A stretch of 64,000 nt of DNA. Source: Mactromeris polynyma (lineage: Eukaryota; Mollusca; Bivalvia; Venerida; Mactridae). Each line of letters starts with the position of its first letter. The first letter of the stretch is position 1. Shown here one piece after another: positions 1-13,084 of this stretch. The stretch is taken from positions 11,488,256 through 11,552,255 of the forward strand of contig JASFXZ010000001.1 in the NCBI GenBank assembly GCA_032209605.1. The letters are read 5' to 3'. The notes under the pieces are model-generated. The model did not search any database and was not told the origin of the DNA. It worked only from the letters and a program-made list of their open reading frames with translations. The position numbers and the translations under genes were made by a program.

Positions 1-132
1 AAATGACATTGTCAGCAACAAACAGATTGAGGATAAGGACTTGTAAACAGTATGTATTACTTATCCAGAAATGACATTGTCTGCAACAAACAGATTGAGG
101 ATAAGGATTTGTAAACAGTATTACTTATCCAG
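1..132. repeat. 68-bp tandem duplication at window edge
   Basis: Two near-identical units (1-68 and 69-132), each starting aaatgacattgtc; the second lacks a 4-bp tgta. A truncated third start (aaatgacagcaat) follows. It lies in an SSX2IP intron and may extend left of the window. Confidence 0.85.
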
Positions 133-181
133 AAATGACAGCAATAAGTCTTGCCATCTTGGTTATGATTTTTTAAATATA

Positions 182-359
182 CAGTAAAACCTCAATAAAA
201 AGACCACCCTTGGGACCCGTGGAAACTGGCTTAAATTTTGAGGTGGTCTTACTATTGATGTTGAATAAAGAGCAACACAATGAAAATGGACTTGAAAATT
301 GTGATCTTAATTTTTAGGTGGTCTCATTATTGAGTTGGTCTTTAAGAGAAATTTTACTG
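182..359 (+). mobile_element. Pogo/Tigger-like MITE copy 1
   Basis: Begins CAGTAAAACCTCAATAA and ends in the inverted TTTTACTG, with a TA dinucleotide at each side (target duplication). The interior repeats AAGACCACC / GGTGGTCTT in both orientations and includes gaataaagagcaa, shared with the 9195 and 27281 copies. There is no transposase ORF, so it is non-autonomous. The pogo/Tigger assignment rests on TIR style and the TA duplication only. Confidence 0.75.
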
Positions 360-856
360 TACAGGACATAACATTATTGGTCACAAATTACAGAATATAT
401 GGAACCTATTTCGAAAAAGGATTAAAACAAGCCTCAGGAGAGTTAACATCATTTTTTGAATGTTAGAAGTATTTTACTTATATAACAATTTACATTTAAA
501 CACTAAACAGAGACAACCATAACATAAGGCAATTGTGATAACACAACATTTGTTACTTTACAAGTGAATTATTGAAATACAGGGGTTTTATTATTTGTCT
601 GTGATGCCATTTTTAATATGAATTAATATACAACTGTCGCCATCATAAACTATTTAATGTCTATTTTCGCAATTTTTATTAGCCGCAACTCTTTATTTGG
701 TTAACTCATCTGGTTATAATTAGAGTAAATTCTTTAAACTTCAATTAGCTAGGACAAAGTTGGTGAATAAAATAAACTTGTTAAATCTTTCCACGACAGA
801 AATCACAAGTACTTCATGAATACAGTAAATGTACCAAAGCACAGTGGTGTACTCAC
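360..856. other. SSX2IP intron, no further feature seen
   Basis: AT-rich sequence left of the exon at 857. No exon with family similarity or splice-consistent phase was found between here and base 1. Confidence 0.6.
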
Positions 857-935
857 TTGCTGCTGTTTTTAGTGTTTTTCCACGTACTTCTCTTGTTGTC
901 CCCACCACGTCTCATTATGCCTTCCATATCCATAC
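857..935 (-). CDS. SSX2IP: SSX2IP coding exon 5
   Basis: 79 nt (2+75+2). It encodes GMDMEGIMRRGGDNKRSTW, the counterpart of the human NYVGRADGKRGSWRTGK linker. Acceptor ttttcag, donor gtgagt. The next exon is left of the window. Confidence 0.82.
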
Positions 936-3900
936 CTGAAAATAAAATCAATTTGGCTCAAACTTTTCCCAGATACTTTCAATAGTTTCTTTGCTGATCA
1001 AAATTACCAATTAAGACTTCAATGAGCAGTATGTGGAATTTATGAAAACCTTCAATATTGTAGTTTCTTTACCATAGTTGACATTAAAGCCATCAGCACA
1101 CATTTTGAAATAGCCTTTATATCAATAAGTTTAAATATGGAATGTCGATCAAACTGTAAATGGGATGTTTTATATAACATGGTGCCTTATTTATAAATAT
1201 TTTAAGACTGAAACTTAGACTTTGAAATGTTAAATCTTCTTTTTTCTCCTATGTTGTTATAACCGTAGAGATTTTAATAAAAGTTAAAAAAAGACGACAA
1301 TCAAAATTTAAAGCTGTAGAGCCTATAATTAAGGTATCAGGTTAAATCAAGTTTCAAGAGTGGAATTTATTCCAAGAGACAATAGATTTCACCAAATGAT
1401 AAACTAAATCTTTCTTCATGTAAAACTTAATTTGCACAGAATTTTATATGGTTTTGATTAGAATAAAATCATTATAGAAGATCTGTATGACCGTTTCCCT
1501 TTCAAACTACAAGCAAGTCCCCTATTCTGGTACAGCTACACAGGATGAGTCAGCATAATGAGTGCTATATTCAAACAATGCTTAGAAGCAACTCAGGTAA
1601 ATACTGTTCATTCAAACAATGAAGTCAACAGAGAGAGATCAATGAATATAAGGAGTAACTTCCTACATAACTGTTATTTTATGGTAGAATGTAGTAGAAT
1701 GGTAGAATGTAGAACAAGAGACAATCAATACAACATGCAGAGACAAACGTATACATGTAGTATGGATTCAGCTTCATGGACAAAATAAATTACATTTTTT
1801 CGCTTGTGTTTTCAGTTTGAGATTTTAACCTCATAATTATACGAACTGAAAGTCAAAATGAAATAACATCATGCTAAATGCGACAGCTTATCTGAGTAAA
1901 ACTTATACAATACATAAGACAACAATACTTTCTACCCAAATTAAAGAGTTCCTTACAAGCTGCCGACTATACTCACCGACACGTCGGTCTGGATTTTTAT
2001 CCATCAATAACTGATGAAGTCTTTCCATGAGTTTATTTATTTCTCTCTGTTTCTTCTTCAATTCATGTTTATATTGAGCATCCCTGTCCTTAACCACAGA
2101 CTGCAGTCGGCGTGCCTGAAAATTATCACAAACATAATTTTTAACTTATTACGTTACACTTTATAAGAGCCCATAATAACATCAAAAGTTGAAGCAAATT
2201 GTGAGAAAGTTTAAAGGTCAAACTGGCACAAACAACAGACGAGTTCTGAATATTTCAAACATAAGTACTCCTTCAACAATAAAAATAAATATGAACTTCA
2301 ATCATTCCCTGACTATCTTGATGAAAACCCTCAGCAAGTACAGTGCTACATCCTCTGTTGTGGAGATATTGTCCTCAATTCAATTCAATTCAAAGTTTGT
2401 ACCAAAGGCCTCTGGCCCATACACAAATTACATGACAACATATATATACAGTAAAACTTCGAAACCTTGAACTGCCGTCGGACCGAGCAATTAGTTTGAG
2501 CCATCTACCTGTTTGAGGCATCTACCGTATACGCGTATATGTACGAACTGACTGTCATCGGTGCAAGTGTACATGGCATTTGTGTGTTGTTAGTGTTTTC
2601 ATACTGAATGCACGTCGATTGGTCACAGCATTATTCATAATGATAATAGTTAAAAAAGAAATGAAAGAAAACTAAAACATATCAAATAAATAATTTGATT
2701 ATTCTTACACACATGAATAATATACACGTTGGTAAACAATTACGATGTTCTATTTTTAGAAAAACAGTACTTACACAGTTGTCGTTCGTGGCAGACATTA
2801 TTTTTTCTTTGTTGTTCATTTTGATTATGATGAAAGTAATAAATGTCTGGTCGTATTTATATCAATATCGACAGTTGAAGGATTTTACTCAATGAAGTTT
2901 GCGCTTTTGATTAAGATATTAATAAAAGATGATAATTAGTCGTTTCTGAATTTCATTCACTCAGCAATCAATAGACAATTAACAATTAAAAATTCATGTT
3001 TGGACTTCATTTAATATTTAATAGATCCATTAAGTGATTTGTTTGTCACATAAGTGCATTGCACACTGTATTGTATATAGTACAACCATCAAATAATTAT
3101 CACTACGTGCGAATAACACATTTTACCAATCTTACCTTACAAATTAACATGATAGTGGAGGTGATAGACATGTTATGTAAAACATGTTTTTTTGTTTTTT
3201 AGCATTATCAAAGTCCTCAAGGCAGGTTAAATAAATAGTACTGATTTACTCTAGGAAGTTTGATTATTTTGTTGAAGACAGGTTGTTGCTCAAAGAGAGT
3301 CGCTCTGGAAAGGTTGAGCTGAAATTGAGATTGAATATGAAGAAGCTTATAATTTTCTCTGATCAAAATTTCATAATATGTGCATCGTTTTTCTCATCTC
3401 AGCAATCAGTATGAATCAGTCAGACTAGTCCTACTTATATTTTTCATATCTCTGTATAAGTGTAACAATATAAAGCTGATAATCGAATCACCCACCTCGT
3501 CCTTTTCAGTTTTTAGTTTAGAAGATAATCCCTTCAGTTTACTATGTGTTTGTCTATGTCTCTCTTTCTCTTGTGCCACTTCTTTCTCTACTCTCTCCTT
3601 ATCTGCTTTCAATCTACGGATGACTGACTGGTTCTCTGTTACATCACACGTAATTCGATGAACTCTGTACAACGTAAAACAACCAGTCAATATGTAACAA
3701 ATACTGAAATCATACTAATAAAGATTTTGCAAGACAGAACAAATTTTTCCAGACTGAAAATGCCCTCCTATTTTGTTTATAGAAAATTTCCTAAAAAATC
3801 AAAACCAGACAGGGCAAATTTATTCAGACTTGTCACATTGGTGAATGAAATCATATTTTAACATTCCAAATTCAATTTACATGAACAAGAGTACATTATT

Positions 3901-5599
3901 ACAGGACAGTATGCATACATTTCTAGATATCATAGCCACAAAATGGAGTAATTCTGAACAATGACAACAAACAATACATATCAGTAGACTGACAAACATT
4001 TTGCAGATTGACAAATATTAAATTTCACATGAAGAATGTTGCAGAATGTGCATGGATGCATTTGTACTTAGTAAAATCATAATTTCCTCTGCCATGTCTT
4101 ATATAACAGTCTCCCGTAGCCGAGTGGTTTAATCTAGCGAGTGGTAGGTTCAAATCCCTGTAGGGGTCTGTTCTGATATGGCTGGTTGGTGAACCGCCAG
4201 CTACTTAAATAATGGAACCTGGCATTAACGGATAGGAATCAGGAAGTAAATGTGCTCAGAAAGAAGGTGTCTCATAAGTTAGAAATGAATGGTCCTTTAA
4301 ATGGGGGTGACACTAAAATCAAATCAATATAACACTTTATTTCAATTCACTATACAAGTTACAGCTCTTACCTATTCTCCAATTCTTCTTTCAACCTTCC
4401 ACTTCTCTGATAGAGCCTCAGTATCTCCTCTAGTCTATTCACCAATGTAGTCTTACATGTAACATTGTCATGGCTCAATGGTTGTAACCCTAACCCAGTT
4501 AACTCCTGTATGGTGATACAAAGTTTACATCATTGGAAAAATCTCTTAATGAAAATCATTGATATTCATATTTCAGTACCACTGGTTGAATAGTCATTTA
4601 CAAGATACATGTTCTTTATTCACTGAGAATTAATTTTCTGTAATTACCCATCATAATTTCATTTTTTTATATACTTAATATCATCCAACACTGGTGACAG
4701 GGCCAGTGATAGTATGCGTAACATACAAGGTAGTGAAACAAATTGACCTTCAATTAATTGAAATACAAAATGTACATAGAAATATTCTCTCTAACCGATT
4801 TTTATGCATTAATTAACTTTATGCATTAATTAACATCATTATTAAAAAGTGACAAATTCACTTAATTACAAAATTAAGGCAGAGTTTAACTCAAACAAGT
4901 CATACAATCCTTATAAAACTTCAAAGCATACAGTAATATTCAAACTTATAACATTTCAGAACAATTCATAAATCTCTGCCTTTTGGAGCTTTAAAAGTAG
5001 ATAGTCTTATTTTCTATCAAAATATGTCCAGTTATGATTTATAGAAAATGGCATGTTAATGCATTCATACAGGCTTACTCTAAAACATCGCATTATAACT
5101 TTTCTCAGAAGTTTTCTGGAACATCCAAACACGACTCTGAGCATGTATTTCCAATGCAAGCGCTAACTGGGCGTGTAGGTCAGGATAGAAAATACCAGTA
5201 CCGGACACTTGTATTTGTAGTTTTGGGAAACATGTAAGAAAAGTGACAATGTAGTGTTATTTATGACTAGGGCTATTTTGTCAGAAGAATTAAGACTATG
5301 TACCTTTAAGAAAAGCTATGAGGGGCATTCGTGTTCTTACTGTGTCAGTCTGACTTTCAATCAACCTCCACCAACATAAAACATACCTGACTTAAGTGCC
5401 TGATGCATTCATCCACATTATCAGGGGTACAAAATGTATTCTCATCATAGATGCTATGTGAAGGAAATGTTTGTTCTAAATAGCTACTCATCATATGAAA
5501 CTGGGTCAAGGTCGGATCATGGTTGCTATGGTTACTGTATGACGATATTGATGAGAGAAAATCATTACTAGAAGTCTTGAGAATTCTCCAGTCAGCCAT
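857..5599 (-). CDS. SSX2IP: SSX2IP/ADIP homologue, 5' part (partial gene)
   Basis: Five coding exons on the minus strand: 5599-5387, 4505-4372, 3664-3496, 2115-1977 and 935-857. They join in phase (213+134+169+139+79 nt, 244 codons plus 2 nt) and all have GT-AG borders. The protein starts MADWRIL. It carries the family pattern FCTPDNVDECIRHLSQ then ELTGLGL (human [23 protein letters not shown]), then a charged coiled coil ending DAQYKHELKKKQREINKL and ERLHQLLMDK (human ATQYNHDMKRKEREYNKL, ERLHQLVMNK), then a G/K/R-rich linker. In vertebrates SSX2IP binds afadin and alpha-actinin at junctions and acts at centrosomes and centriolar satellites in microtubule anchoring and ciliogenesis. The C-terminal half lies left of base 1. 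A non-coding 5' exon is expected, because a good 3' splice site lies one base before the ATG. Human comparisons are from memory. Confidence 0.9.
936..1976. other. SSX2IP intron
   Basis: AT-rich. Around 1180-1230 a half-copy of the hairpin element at 7601 can be read (gccttatttataaatatttt, aagactgaaacttagactt). The 76-residue ORF at 1558 has no recognisable composition or family match and is taken as chance. Confidence 0.55.
1977..2115 (-). CDS. SSX2IP: SSX2IP coding exon 4 (coiled coil)
   Basis: 139 nt, phase 0 in and 1 nt out. It starts ARRLQSVVKDRDAQYKHEL and ends LMDKNPDRRV plus the first base of Gly. This is the best-conserved family segment in the window. Donor gtgagt. Confidence 0.93.
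2116..3495. other. SSX2IP intron with one MITE-like end
   Basis: At 2449 a single CAGTAAAACTTCGAAACC terminus follows a TA run, resembling a pogo-type TIR. No matching second end was located, so it may be a fragment or a chance resemblance. The rest is unremarkable AT-rich intron. Confidence 0.45.
3496..3664 (-). CDS. SSX2IP: SSX2IP coding exon 3 (coiled coil)
   Basis: 169 nt, enters with 1 nt to complete Arg and exits phase 0. It encodes RVHRITCDVTENQSVIRRL followed by a Lys/Glu-rich coiled coil ending KLKTEKDE, matching the human KNRNLHQLLKNEKDE region. Donor gtgggt. Confidence 0.9.
4110..4335 (+). repeat. tRNA-derived SINE
   Basis: RNA polymerase III box A (TAGCCGAGTGG, 4117-4127) and box B (GGTTCAAATCC, 4147-4157) are too close for an intact tRNA. 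A non-tRNA body follows (gctggttggtgaaccgccag) and an A-rich end near 4310-4335. It lies in the SSX2IP intron between coding exons 2 and 3, antisense to the gene. Confidence 0.65.
4372..4505 (-). CDS. SSX2IP: SSX2IP coding exon 2
   Basis: 134 nt, enters phase 0 and leaves 2 nt. It begins ELTGLGLQPL and continues NRLEEILRLYQRSGRLKEEL, a predicted helix. Acceptor tacag, donor gtaaga. Confidence 0.88.
4506..5386. other. SSX2IP intron, nothing recognised
   Basis: AT-rich. The 67-residue ORF at 5034 shows no family resemblance. No repeat structure was seen by eye. Confidence 0.5.
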
Positions 5600-5600
5600 C
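5387..5600 (-). CDS. SSX2IP: SSX2IP exon with start codon
   Basis: Coding 5599-5387 (71 codons, ends phase 0). The acceptor AG (5602-5601) follows a T-rich tract, so the 20 residues that stay open upstream are intron, and the first Met after the acceptor (MADWRIL) is the start. The donor is gtatgt. The Ser/His-rich N-terminus leads into FCTPDNVDECIRHLSQ, the conserved start of the ADIP family. Confidence 0.9.
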
Positions 5601-6083
5601 CTGAAAATATACAAGTCAAGAAAATAAAAAAAAGTTGTAATTTTATCAGAGCTCATTAACGATCCACTTTACATTAATCTTATTAGCATAGGAACTTCTT
5701 TACAAAGTGTCTGAAACAATGGCACTTGCAATGATTATTCTATGAATTATGAGAATAGGCCCCTGGTCATATTGGCATTTTTTCATGGTAAATTGTTAAC
5801 AAATTGGAAAAAGGCGGTATCAACAGATCATTTAAATTGGTGATTTCATTTTTGGGCATCTTACTAACAGTCTATGGGGTATGATTTACCATAATTTCAG
5901 GGAATCATTTACTCTAAGTACTTAAGAGTGGTCGTATCAGTTGGGCTTCACTTTTCTGTTTGGAATAAGACCCAAGTTTGACTACTAAGAGAAAAACCTA
6001 TCGATACATTACAACAGTAAGTTTCAAAATGTCTTTGCGCAAACACATCAATAAAAGTCCAATACAAACAAAACTAATAAATA

Positions 6084-6278
6084 CAGTAAAACCTCACTTA
6101 AAGACCACCTCAATAATAAGACCACCTCAATAATAAGACCACCTCAAAATTAAGAAGACAATTTTCAAGTCCATTTTCACTATTTTGCTCTTCATGCAAC
6201 CCCAATCTTAAAAGACCGTCTCCAAGAAGATCATTTTTCAAGGGTCCCAAGGGTGGTCTTATTATTGAGGTTTTATTG
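6084..6278 (-). mobile_element. Pogo/Tigger-like MITE copy 2
   Basis: CAGTAAAACCTCACTTAAAG at the left and GAGGTTTTATTG at the right, flanked by TA on both sides. Internal order is opposite to copy 1, because the gggtcccaagggtggtc block is at the right end. No coding capacity. Confidence 0.75.
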
Positions 6279-7600
6279 TATTCAATTTATAGAAATCAAC
6301 GTTTCAGTGCTACGAACCAAACGCAATAAACTGGCCTGTCTAAAATTTTATTTTTTCCATTTCTTTATATTAATGCGTTCATGGGATGATATCAAGGTCC
6401 CTGAATTTAATTTGTGACTAATATATCAACAAATATCAAAATATAGCATGTTTGGATTATATCCCTTCTAAGGATGTATTAATATTAATTTGTTTTGTAG
6501 AAATACACACATTCTTATCTCGGATAAATGTAAGAGGATTGAGAAATGGCAAAATGAAATGATTATCTACCAAATACATAAACACCTAACACATCATCAA
6601 CATTCAATTTACAAGTTTGCCAACACATAATCACATAAGAGTCAAAACATTGCCATATGTTGAGATTGTCTAACAATCCAGACAAAATGAAGGCATTACT
6701 GTCTATTGTTTCTATAAATCCATAATTGACAATCAATATATACAAACTGAAACAAAAAAAACATTCTATTCACTAAGCGTAAATGATGGTTTAATCTATA
6801 AATATCCACGGATTTAAGCCACGCTCAATTATATCCCATGTTTATTGAGATTATTTAGTGAACTGCCATAGAAGAAAATAGCAGATTTACATTGGATTTG
6901 TGATTGTTAAGTATATTACAGTAAGCGAGAATTTAACGCAGGTGTGAATGTTATGAAAACGTTAAAACTTCGCCATTCAGTATAAGAGAACAATACATTC
7001 ATACTATTTGAACAGTTTAATGTACACAAATTTCTATAAAACAACTTAAATAAACAGGAATGTATCCATACAACGCCACCCCATACCTTCATTAACAAAT
7101 ATATCAATGAGAAAGGGCTGTACCAAAACCAGTTAAAATTCAACATGAAAGTAAATATCATATAGTAAATCACCTTGGTGGCAAAATCATATCAATATTA
7201 CATTAAACACATCATGCATTGGGAGTTCCAAATCAAAGCATAAAATATAATTTATATAAAAAATGAACAAATTAGTGCAGTTCGAGTGTTAACTTTTGAA
7301 AAGAAAACATGCCATTTTGGCCATTGAATAAATGATAAAGTTTCAGTAACTCAATACTGCACAAATTTCGCAAAAAGAAATGCAATTTAGTTCAAGGGTA
7401 ACAGTAGCAATCTTATAGCGGAGATTGTTGAACACTAAGGGTCTGTTGTCACAAACATTTATCAAGTATTTAAGAAAAGTTTTGAATTCAAAATAGATCT
7501 TTTTCTGAAGTAATATTTTTATTACTTGATGTTGTCTGTTGGAGATTTATGTAATTTGTTTACAGTATTTCAGTTATGCAAGACAGTCAGATGATCCCAG

Positions 7601-7790
7601 GGGCCTTATTCATAAACATTTTAAGACTGAAATTCAGACTTGACTTTAAGATGTACAGAAGATAACAATTATTCAGACAAATTTCATTGGTTTAGATTTA
7701 ATGAAAACAAAATGCTGGAAAATATAAATTTTGCAAATTTAAAGTCTAAGTCTGAGTTTCAGTATTAAAATATTTGTAAATAAGGCCCAC
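7601..7790. mobile_element. Hairpin (inverted-repeat) MITE
   Basis: The left arm gggccttattcataaacatt with aagactgaaattcagactt is the imperfect reverse complement of the right arm aagtctaagtctgagtttc with tatttgtaaataaggccc. The roughly 190-bp whole could fold into a long stem. A half-copy sits near 1180. Confidence 0.65.
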
Positions 7791-9194
7791 CCCAGTGCTC
7801 ACAGTAGTCTATTTTCCACAGGATACACAGTAAACACAACATAAAAAATGTTTTTGACAGCAGAACAATGATAAATACAAGTATTGGCCATGCATTTAAA
7901 AACTCGAAGTAAATACAAAATGTACAGATGTAACAAGAAATGTGACATACAAATTGATCAAATCATTCGTAAGTAGATCGTTACATTGGGGTTCCAGGCT
8001 ATTTACCCCATCAAAAAGTGAAATAGCGACGAGGTTCCTAAGTATTTCCCTTTGAAAGTATAAGCTATGATTGAATCTATGGTTAGCGGTCTCCATTCGT
8101 TAAATATTTTATATACAGTTATCATTAAACTGCTATCTACAATCTAAATGACAGTACCACAGGATTCAACCTCGTCCTGTCTCTTGAGTGTAAGGTATAG
8201 ACTTATATGAATTATGTCAATATTTCATTTGAAACAATAAAAATTTCACAATCCTGAAAAAGAACACCCAATTCATACTCACAGATAATGTGTATGGTAA
8301 GAATTTGTTATATTTGAACAAAATCTAACATAAAATGTAATACGAGGGGAATTTAGCAAGATAAATCTTTATTCATATGTTGATAGACCAGTGTCGCTTT
8401 CATCCCTTGTCTCACAAAAACTGGCCATTACTTTAATAGAACTTTGCAACATCGTACAAGGAATACCAATGAATGTCATACCTGTTTCAACAGTCATCTT
8501 CTCTTACGAACTGACACAATTATCAAAACTGTGAGAAAACTACCATTCCACAGACAAAGCAATTTCCAAACCAATAGTTTTCACCATACACCAAAAATCT
8601 CTATTAATACCCATACATGCAAGAGGTCTGTATAGTTATTAATTCATTACTTAATATAATACAAGAGTAATGGAGTCAAGTCAACTGCATAAACAATCTG
8701 CCAGTGTAATTACCTCGTCCGAAATGTATAATCCAAATATTATGATATCAGATAAGTCCAGACAGCTTGTCACATATAGGGTCAGAACACTGAAGTCGGT
8801 AAGCTCACTTTAAATTTAATCTCACTTCATTCCAAAATTAAATTCTGATTACCAATATGTCCGATATATTAAAATATTGTATAGCCTTATTGCCTTTCAA
8901 TTATTGGATAAACTTGTCACTTTAGACCAAATATCCGATTGACTTAATCTGGAATCAGTGATAAAAACAAAACAGACCCATCGTTCACCACAATATTATC
9001 CCCCATGAGACAAACAAAACAAGACTTAATTAACTAATGGATAGAAATGTAATTAAATATCTTCATCTTTATGTACAGACAAAAACAAGCCATCTGAAGG
9101 ACCGTATAATGTTATTATTGTGTGATATGCATAGAATATACTGCATGAAATATGGAGACATAATTTTGATCAAAGTTCAAAATTAATTTGTATA

Positions 9195-9360
9195 CAGTAA
9201 AACCTCAATAATATGACCACACTTGGGACTCTTGAAAACTGGTCTTCTTATTGGGGTGGTCTTAATATTGAGGATAAATAAGGAGCGAAACAGTGGAAAT
9301 GGTGTTCTTAATTTTGAGGTCGTCTTATTATTGCGATGGTCTTTTAGTGAGGTTTTACTG
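9195..9360 (+). mobile_element. Pogo/Tigger-like MITE copy 3
   Basis: Starts CAGTAAAACCTCAATAATA after TA and ends GAGGTTTTACTG; the right target dinucleotide has decayed to CA. The internal ggataaataaggagcgaaac matches the gaataaagagcaa block of copy 1. The 74- and 64-residue ORFs here are read from repeat sequence. Confidence 0.75.
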
Positions 9361-10082
9361 CATAAGGAACTTGCAATTTTCTTAGAGCAAAAACAGGAAA
9401 TTAACATAACAAGTTAAGTCACTAGAAAGTTTTAGTTTCATCAGAAACCCTAAAATTGTTTAAAAGTCGCATCAGAAGATAGGAAGAGTTTCATAAAGAC
9501 AGATGAACTGAAGAAATATCATACAGATGGACTGTGGATGCAATTTCAATAATTTCCCCCAAGAGGCAAAAACTACTTTTAAATTCTGGCAATTGATATC
9601 TTTATGTATATTAAACTTTCAAATTAAACTAACTTACCTATATACATGTGTTCAACAACAACTCTCCCATCCATTAGGAATGTATTAACATTTTAACATA
9701 ACCCAGATATGATTTATATTTCATTTAAATTGCACATTTCATTCACATAAAGTCAGACAGACATAGTCATGTAGAATGACCTACAGAATACAGGTTTGTC
9801 AATGCAAATATACTATTTAATATCTACCTCTATTTACTTTATGTATTTATTTCATACAAAGAAAAAATATAACATGAGCACACACTATGGGTCATTAACT
9901 AATCAATCAATAAACAAACAAGCAATATACATACCAGGTAAGATACCATCTTGCTTAATCACCGGATCACATGTCATGAACTTAAACTTATGGCCTAGAA
10001 ACTCAAGATTAAGCACATGTGTGTATAATTACATGCTAACAGAGTAAATATGTTAAATAATCACAAACCTAGTGAAAATCCC

Positions 10083-10265
10083 CGGTGAAAAAGGTTCATG
10101 AACTTCATGAACTAGTTCATGAATGGACAAAAGAATTCATGAATATTAAATAAATATTCATGAACTCCAAAATTCATGAACCATTGTTATTCATGAAGTT
10201 CATGAAATTATTCACAAACTTCATGAACTTGACAAAATAATTCATGAATATCAAATAATTTGAAT
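10083..10265. repeat. Cluster of TTCATGAA palindromes
   Basis: Ten copies of the self-complementary octamer TTCATGAA lie within about 165 bp, at irregular spacing (1 to about 13 bp between copies). Most are followed by C, T or G. It is not a uniform-period satellite. Confidence 0.8.
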
Positions 10266-13084
10266 GAAATAAATGCATGTATGATAAGAATAGACATCCT
10301 TGATTAACAGTCAGAGTATGAAGATTCAATTTTAAAGCCATTTTTGAAGGGTAAACTGCTAAGAAGTCATTTTTTAAAAGTACATTGTATCTCTAAAGCA
10401 CGACAGTTGAAGCATCTAACCTTACACAACAGTATTCTTCTTTCACTTTTGTGGTACATGTTCTAATAAAACAAGGACCATGGAGAATATATACATGAAC
10501 AATAAATATCTTTTCATCAATTCAGAATTACTGTGAGCAAACCAGTCTACATTGTTACAAGGGCAGGAAAAATCAACTGTGCAATTTTTCTCTCATTCTT
10601 CTTTCAACTTCTTGACCCCAAGTTTTATATGCAATGTTTTTAACTAATTACCTGACTTGTGTTCATTTTTTATCACAGATTATCTAATTTATCTCTCGTT
10701 TATCACAGCAAATAGTTACTTTATTAAGGAGTAATCAATTATTGAATATACACTGAATATCTCACATAGAGACAAAAAGCACTATGACTGTTAGTTAGCA
10801 TCAAGAAGCAAAATTCTGAACTCATCCTATGCATAGGTTTCGAAATACCTTACATGACTAGTAATTTCTAGTTACTATAACTATAACAAGAGCACCATGT
10901 GTGAATGCAGATGCTTGCCTGCAGGTTACATAATGATAAAACAGATTCCTTAATCCACAGTGCAAGTTTTATTCATGTTTGATAGCAATGGGACTTTTAC
11001 TACGTCAGAAACAGAACTTAATGCATAATTTAACAAGTTCTGGATGCAGACACTGTCGATCAATCTGCAACAATAACTCTCCTCTTTTCAAAACAGACAA
11101 GCTAAAAATCTTAACTTTTATCTAGTTAACATAAATTATATGACCACTTGCATTAACTTAACTTTTAAAAGAGTTTACTAGATTTGACCATTAAATATGA
11201 TGTACCACTTAAAATCAAATTTGTCTACACTAATCTGAAAAGTACAAGAGAAACTCCAGCAGAGATAAATAGTGAAGATTTCAGATTATCATCAGGCATC
11301 AAAGCCTTAGTACATCATACACAAGAGAGCAAAATGTATTTATGTGAAAATCAAAAGAACTCCCGAGAAGATGGTATCATAAAGATGATGATTGTCTGTT
11401 TGATGAAACATCCATTCTCATACTCACCATTATTTCACTTTTACAGCTGTTTGCCATCATGTATCTATAATACCCCTACATTAATTCAAAGTCAACTGTT
11501 TTATACTTGAAATTTAGTAAATATCTAGAAAGCAGTTTTAAGGAAATGTATGATTATAAGATGTGTTATTTTTTCACACTAGATCAACAAAACGTGTTAG
11601 TTATCACTATGAAAAAAACACATGAACTGAAAGTCCCAGGCACGTAAGTAGTTTTTATCTCCATTAATAACACCTGGTAAAGTTCAATCCACCATTGAAG
11701 GTATGATAAAGCACACTTGTAAAACACTTGTCTTTATTCCAATATATGACACAATAAATCAACAAAACTCATAACTACAGCTAGCGAGACAATCATAAAA
11801 TATTCAGGTTTTTTATTCAAACAACTTTCCAACGCTTTTAAATTTATTTTCAACTCTGGTCATGCTGTGCTCCCTGAGACGTTGCGACCCGCTTGAGAAG
11901 GTATGTCCCAAATGCACCACCTAGTTTATATCAAGTTTATTGATCTCCAATCTAGAACTCAATAATTCTTCATCATAACATCCCAAGCTTAAACTGCCAC
12001 ATCTTGTTATATTGATATCCCATTAACATCAAGGTGTGCTTATCTTCACAATACAATGAATCGTTGTGAGAATTTTATCGATGTAATTTCTGTATGTCAG
12101 GGAACTGTTGAGTTTATATGGAATCTAACATCTAGAACTAAATCAAACACAATCATTTAAAAATGAAAGCTGAGCAATTGAGAATTACAGGTTTTGTCCA
12201 AGAACTTGACTTAAATGTATATTTTTTCTGCATTGGAAAATTAAATCATCCTTGCATACATTTTTCAAAATAGTGATTTTAGCCAAAGGGCATCTAGGAG
12301 TATACCTAGGATTCGAAAAATGAGCTGAAATTAAGAAAACAAACAATTTTTATGAAATCCACTAAACCCTGAATCCCTTCACCATTAACAAAAGGGGTCC
12401 TACTAAAAAAACTGAAACTCATAAAAACCTCTTTTATTGACTTGTGGCTCATTTTTTGTACCCTATGTATGACAGAATCTACCAACTTGGGTTTAACATC
12501 GAGTCAACTTAGTCATAAGAACACATGCTAATCAAAAGAAGCAACAGGACAATAATGAAGTCAAGTCAATGGACTCCGAGAAACCTAAGAAAATTCCCAG
12601 GAAACAAATGTAAAATAAACTCCCATAAATGGGTTATAATCATCATTGCTGCGCTATTGACCTCATCAGCTCAAATTTACATTTAATAATGTTTCCAACT
12701 TAAAAGTAGACATGAAAGTTAACTTTCAGTATACACCCACTTCTAACCCATTGATAATTGGCCTAAATGTATGGAAAGTCTCCATGTAATCATTTCATCA
12801 AACAAGGTCAATATTTACAATGTAGGTTGAAAATCTCCACAAATTTCTTTATTGACACTCATAAAACATTGAAGATAGAAATCTATACCGTGACCTTATT
12901 ACACTTACATTTCATTGGTTGAAAGGATACCTCTAATTTATTGATACTAATTTTACATTCACAATGAGGCTTAAGCATGTACAAAGGTATACAGTTTCTG
13001 AACTATTTTCTGCAAGGACATACTTTTTAAATAGCATTACAGGTATATTCTCTTTTTATGTGACAAGGCTTTAAGTCACAGAAA

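Noticed and set aside
4110..4165. Functional tRNA gene at the 4.1-kb SINE head
   Set aside because: Box A to box B spacing is too short and there is no acceptor-stem pairing; SINE body follows.
5600..5656. SSX2IP start moved upstream to the first Met of the longer open frame
   Set aside because: The extra residues lie 5' of a clear acceptor with a T-rich tract and do not resemble the family.
11184..11510. 108-residue ORF in the upstream interval
   Set aside because: No repeated domain, low-complexity-free but random-looking composition, no splice partners or family resemblance.
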